Shown here piece after piece: positions 5,134 to 7,177 of a stretch of DNA of 7,177 nucleotides. Numbering within the stretch: the first letter of the stretch is position 1; the number at the start of each line of letters is the position of its first letter. The notes below the pieces were generated by a model, which was given only the letters and a program-made list of their open reading frames with translations, was not told the origin of the DNA and ran no database searches. Source of the DNA: JBBRZF01 sp038236965 (GTDB taxonomy: Bacteria; Acidobacteriota; Terriglobia; Terriglobales; Acidobacteriaceae). The DNA lies in contig JBBRZF010000173.1 of NCBI GenBank assembly GCA_038236965.1, forward strand, positions 1 through 7,177. The letters are read 5' to 3'. The translations under genes were made by a program, and so were the position numbers.

Positions 5134-6210
5134 TCACTGCCATACCTCCGGGTGAGTGAAGTTTCGGGCAGAGCCGTCAAGTGGTTTGGCAATGCTCTGT
5201 TCCAATAACCGCTGCCGGGCTTGAGAGCAGTCCCGCGAGAAGTTCTGGTCGCGCTTGTAAGTCCATTTGGGGTGAAGTTTGTTCCACTGTTCGCGCAGCA
5301 GCTTCCATGACAGTAACTGATCGGCCGACGACCAGAACATTGCCAACTTGAGGTGCTTGTCGCTCATAGAGCGGTGGCGGCGTCCGAAATACTTTAGCCG
5401 GATATCGCGATAGAGAGCGGACACTTCCCGCGGACTCATCGCCGGGTCGATGACCATGTGTACGCGCGTCAGTGCGGGAACGCCTCCTCTTGTAACGTGG
5501 TGGGTGGACTCGGGAACAGGTGGCGTCGCGCCGGTGAGTATAAAAGTGGTCGTGTCCCCTTTCGTCCAACGATATTGCGCCGAGAGCGTTTCCGAAAGGT
5601 AGCGCAACCGGCCCAGAATACCTTTGCTCGAAACCAGGATCCGGTGCACTTCATCGGTCCCGGGGGTTGCATAGTTCAAGATGTCAAAGCCATTGTTTAC
5701 GATGTTGTTGCTTCCGACGAAGATCGCCCCGGCCGCTATCTCTTCTGGAGACGCATAGACCTTCAGCCACGGTTTGACTTCCTGGCGGCGCGTCAGAATG
5801 TCGAACCAACGGTCCAACCGATCGGCGGTCAGCAGTTTGCCGCGCAGGGCACGTTTACGAAATTCGATAACCGAAGCATCTTTGTTGGCCTCGATGGCAA
5901 CCAGTTGGGAGATTGCTTCGGCGCGCAGGGAAGAAGACTCGGTGGCGCTGCGAATCCGCGGCGCCGCGCCTCGCACGGCATCCCGCCACTGCCCGACCAA
6001 TACCGCCGCTTGCATGGGCGTACGCCGGCCGCGTTTAAAGTCTTCGGCAATGCCCTGGGTTTCCAGCAGGTTCCATTCGCTGTCGCCTAGCGGCGGCCAA
6101 TCCAGGCAGGCCTCAACCGCAAGGCGCTGGATATTGGCAGTGGGGGGAGTGGTCAAAGGCTCCCAAGCAAGATCCGAGGCGGGACGATCGGCGAACTTTT
6201 GTTTCTTCAT
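5134..6210 (-). CDS. Conserved-looking protein of unknown function, first gene of leftward unit
   Basis: A 358-residue soluble protein starting at ATG 6210, with no signal peptide or membrane segment. The N-terminal 150 residues are helical and rich in Arg and Ala. The central part has FVGSNNIVNNGFDILNY (164-180) and then LRYLSETLSAQYRWTKGDTT leading to FILTGATPPVP (202-234). The C-terminal 100 residues (VIDPAMSPREVSALYRDIR, KYFGRRHRSMSDKHLKLAMF, LREQWNKLHPKWTY) resemble a pattern I recall from hypothetical proteins of Acidobacteriota and other soil bacteria, often in mobile regions; no function is established to my knowledge. The Trp- and Arg-rich C-terminus would suit nucleic-acid binding, which is inference. 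There is no ribosome site; the ATG lies eight bases after a promoter -10 element, so the mRNA is probably near leaderless. Four bases separate its stop from the next gene's start. Confidence 0.8.
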   Translation of the reverse strand: MKKQKFADRPASDLAWEPLTTPPTANIQRLAVEACLDWPPLGDSEWNLLETQGIAEDFKRGRRTPMQAAVLVGQWRDAVRGAAPRIRSATESSSLRAEAISQLVAIEANKDASVIEFRKRALRGKLLTADRLDRWFDILTRRQEVKPWLKVYASPEEIAAGAIFVGSNNIVNNGFDILNYATPGTDEVHRILVSSKGILGRLRYLSETLSAQYRWTKGDTTTFILTGATPPVPESTHHVTRGGVPALTRVHMVIDPAMSPREVSALYRDIRLKYFGRRHRSMSDKHLKLAMFWSSADQLLSWKLLREQWNKLHPKWTYKRDQNFSRDCSQARQRLLEQSIAKPLDGSARNFTHPEVWQ

Positions 6211-6218
6211 TTGGAAAT

Positions 6219-6247
6219 ATTGTACTCAATCGAAAGCGTGGACGCAA
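6219..6247 (-). promoter_or_regulatory. Near-consensus sigma-70 promoter for the leftward unit
   Basis: On the minus strand, TTGCGT (6247-6242) and TACAAT (6224-6219) are separated by exactly 17 bases, differing from the TTGACA/TATAAT consensus at three positions in total. Transcription should begin about seven bases after the -10 element, near 6212. That leaves about two untranslated bases before the ATG at 6210. The lack of any Shine-Dalgarno sequence fits a leaderless message. The promoter faces the start of the 358-residue gene and the whole leftward array. Confidence 0.65.
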
Positions 6248-6251
6248 TACG

Positions 6252-6278
6252 GTATCACTACAAAACTGCTGTATCACT
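6252..6278. repeat. Two direct GTATCACT repeats, 19 bases apart: candidate operators
   Basis: GTATCACT occurs at 6252-6259 and again at 6271-6278. Each copy is followed by a similar tail (ACAAAACTGCT and TTACGAACTGTT). The pair sits immediately upstream of the leftward -35 element and 38 bases before the rightward helix-turn-helix gene. That position suits binding sites for a regulator of both directions, plausibly the adjacent helix-turn-helix protein. Repeat identity is seen directly; the operator role is inferred. Confidence 0.45.
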
Positions 6279-6315
6279 TTACGAACTGTTAAACCGGTGG
6301 TCGCGCTTATAGAGC

Positions 6316-6531
6316 ATGAACACCCTAATAGACAATTCCCTATTAACGGCTCGCGATGTCGCGTCGAAACTGAAGATCTCTCGCGCCCTGGCCTACCGTT
6401 GGATGCAGGACGGCACGCTGCCGGCACTTCGATCTCCAATCGGACGCGTGGTCCGGGTACCGGGCGCGGCGCTGGAACAGTGGATCGAGAGAAATACCCG
6501 CGCCTTCAACGGCGGAGCGCATCATGAGTAG
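6316..6531 (+). CDS. Excisionase-family helix-turn-helix DNA-binding protein
   Basis: A 71-residue protein. Residues 9-60 form a complete HTH_17/excisionase-type winged helix: LLTARDVASKLKISRALAYR (the turn lies between ASKLKIS and RALAYRWM), then DGTLPALRSP, GRVVRVPG and AALEQWIERN. Members act as excisionases (recombination directionality factors) or as small regulators of mobile elements. ATG 6316 is the first good start; only a weak AGAG precedes it, and no convincing promoter was found, although TTATAG at 6307-6312 is -10-like but too close to the start. The gene ends eight bases inside the sigma-like gene, indicating coupling. As it is next to the divergent promoter and the repeats, it is the natural candidate for control of the switch; the recombinase remnant in the window is dead, so any excisionase role would need an integrase elsewhere. 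Confidence 0.85.
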   Translation: MNTLIDNSLLTARDVASKLKISRALAYRWMQDGTLPALRSPIGRVVRVPGAALEQWIERNTRAFNGGAHHE

Positions 6532-7177
6532 CGCCACGGTTTGTGAGTCGAGGGCCACAAAGCGCCAAACGCGGAACGATATGGATACCATCGGCGTCTA
6601 CGCCTGCCAACAAGCATCCTGCCGGGCAAGCCTGTTGGTTGCCAGCGGCTGTTTCAGCTCAGATGACTGGGAAGATCTACGCCAGGAAATGGTTCTCGAC
6701 TACCTCCAAAGGTCCCCGAAATTCGATCCTTCGCGCGGCGACTGGCATGGTTTTGTTCGCGGCGTGATGCGGAATCAAGCATCCGATCTCGTCATGAGTG
6801 TGCGTCGTCGTGGGAAGGTGCTACTCGGTGCGGATTTGATTGATCGGGAGGATGCAAGCGATTCCGATCCGCTTGATTTTCTTGATACTCGCCCGTCCAC
6901 TTGCGAGCTGGATGCGTTGCACGTCCGTATCGATGTGAGGAGGATAATCCAAACACTTCCACCCCAACTTCAGTCGCTGGCGGTGATGCTTGGCCAATCG
7001 CCGACACAGCAGGTATGCAAGCGCCTACGAAGATCGCGTTCTCAAGTGTGTCAGATGATAAGGCAGATTCGGAAGATCTTTGTTCGGGCAGGCTTCTCGC
7101 CCGAAGATGCCGGGCGCTTTTTTGAGCCAGGGGACCGAGGTAGATATGCATACCGCCCCAGGTGGAGGCGCCAATGA
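6524..7177 (+). CDS. Sigma-70 family RNA polymerase sigma factor-like protein
   Basis: A 217-residue product, complete, ending at TGA 7175-7177. Residues 36-98 resemble region 2 (SSDDWEDLRQEMVLDYLQRS, then KFDPSRGDWHGFVRGVMRNQ and ASDLVMSVRRRGK). An acidic linker follows (101-135: DREDASDSDPLDFLD). Residues 137-188 resemble region 4, with 'LPPQLQSLAVMLGQSP' and a helix-turn-helix TQQVCKRLRRSRSQVCQMIR. The C-terminal 28 residues are Arg- and aromatic-rich. ATG 6524 has GGAG eight bases upstream and overlaps the helix-turn-helix gene by eight bases; an ATG at 6581 is an alternative that would drop 19 poorly conserved residues. Region 4 departs from standard sequence, so it may be a phage or element-specific sigma factor that redirects host RNA polymerase to the element's promoters. 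The family is fairly sure; the role is inferred. Confidence 0.75.
   Translation: MSSATVCESRATKRQTRNDMDTIGVYACQQASCRASLLVASGCFSSDDWEDLRQEMVLDYLQRSPKFDPSRGDWHGFVRGVMRNQASDLVMSVRRRGKVLLGADLIDREDASDSDPLDFLDTRPSTCELDALHVRIDVRRIIQTLPPQLQSLAVMLGQSPTQQVCKRLRRSRSQVCQMIRQIRKIFVRAGFSPEDAGRFFEPGDRGRYAYRPRWRRQ

Noticed and set aside
4901..5143. 80-codon minus-strand frame starting MAVSMCKD right after GGAGG
   Set aside because: The GGAGG is only one base from this ATG, too close, and the product is Trp/Cys/Arg-rich. The sigma-like frame in the same place has the recognisable pattern.
5458..6292. Two overlapping plus-strand frames (from 5458 and from 5774)
   Set aside because: Both are antisense to the 358-residue gene, have no ribosome sites and show Arg/Ser-rich composition typical of shadow frames in GC-rich DNA.
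6307..6312. TTATAG as a -10 element for the rightward genes
   Set aside because: It lies only three bases before the ATG, so transcription would start inside the gene, and no -35 element is found at proper distance.
1..7177. CRISPR array, rRNA or tRNA genes
   Set aside because: No regularly spaced repeats, cloverleaf-like segment with a TTC-G-A-type T-loop, or rRNA-like conserved sequence was noticed.

Overview
The window reads as part of a phage-derived or otherwise mobile region of a bacterial chromosome, or of a bacteriophage genome. It is moderately GC-rich. The evidence is a ParB-domain/DNA methyltransferase fusion, a second truncated methyltransferase, several small unknown genes of phage-cargo type, a decayed large serine recombinase, an excisionase-type helix-turn-helix protein and sigma-factor-like proteins. 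From memory of protein families, the recombinase tail with its downstream helix-turn-helix partner, and the large hypothetical protein, resemble genes of Acidobacteriota (Bryobacterales/Solibacter type) and related soil bacteria. That assignment is inference. No rRNA, tRNA or CRISPR array was seen.

Layout: almost everything left of about 6.2 kb is read leftwards (minus strand). From its promoter side the leftward unit runs: a 358-residue protein of unknown function (5134-6210); a protein whose N-terminal part resembles sigma-70 region 2 (4545-5129); a scrambled zone (3696-4410); a methyltransferase lacking its ParB domain (2526-3737); a tiny Cys-rich protein started from TTG (2350-2529); an exported protein or lipoprotein (1868-2362); a helical, coiled-coil-like protein (1260-1829); a small hydrophobic protein (915-1190); and a ParB-methyltransferase (1-918) that continues past the left edge. 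Many neighbours overlap by a few bases or sit within 40 bases, as in one transcription unit. To the right of a 105-bp divergent control region, two overlapping genes are read rightwards: an excisionase-like helix-turn-helix protein (6316-6531) and a sigma-factor-like protein (6524-7177).

The scrambled zone is the most striking part. The first half of a recombinase-associated gene lies on the minus strand (3696-3948) and its second half on the plus strand (4201-4410). The two halves meet at inverted copies of GGCT. Flipping 3700-4200 would rejoin them exactly in frame into a 152-residue protein preceded by the frameshifted tail of a serine recombinase. The same junction forms the broken 5' end of the second methyltransferase.

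Working model (inference): the divergent region near 6.2-6.3 kb is the control switch. A near-consensus promoter drives the left arm, with an essentially leaderless first gene, and the helix-turn-helix and sigma-like proteins are candidate regulators. The methyltransferases would modify the element's or the host's DNA. The small secreted, helical and hydrophobic proteins are candidate virion or lysis-related cargo, but none is assigned with confidence.
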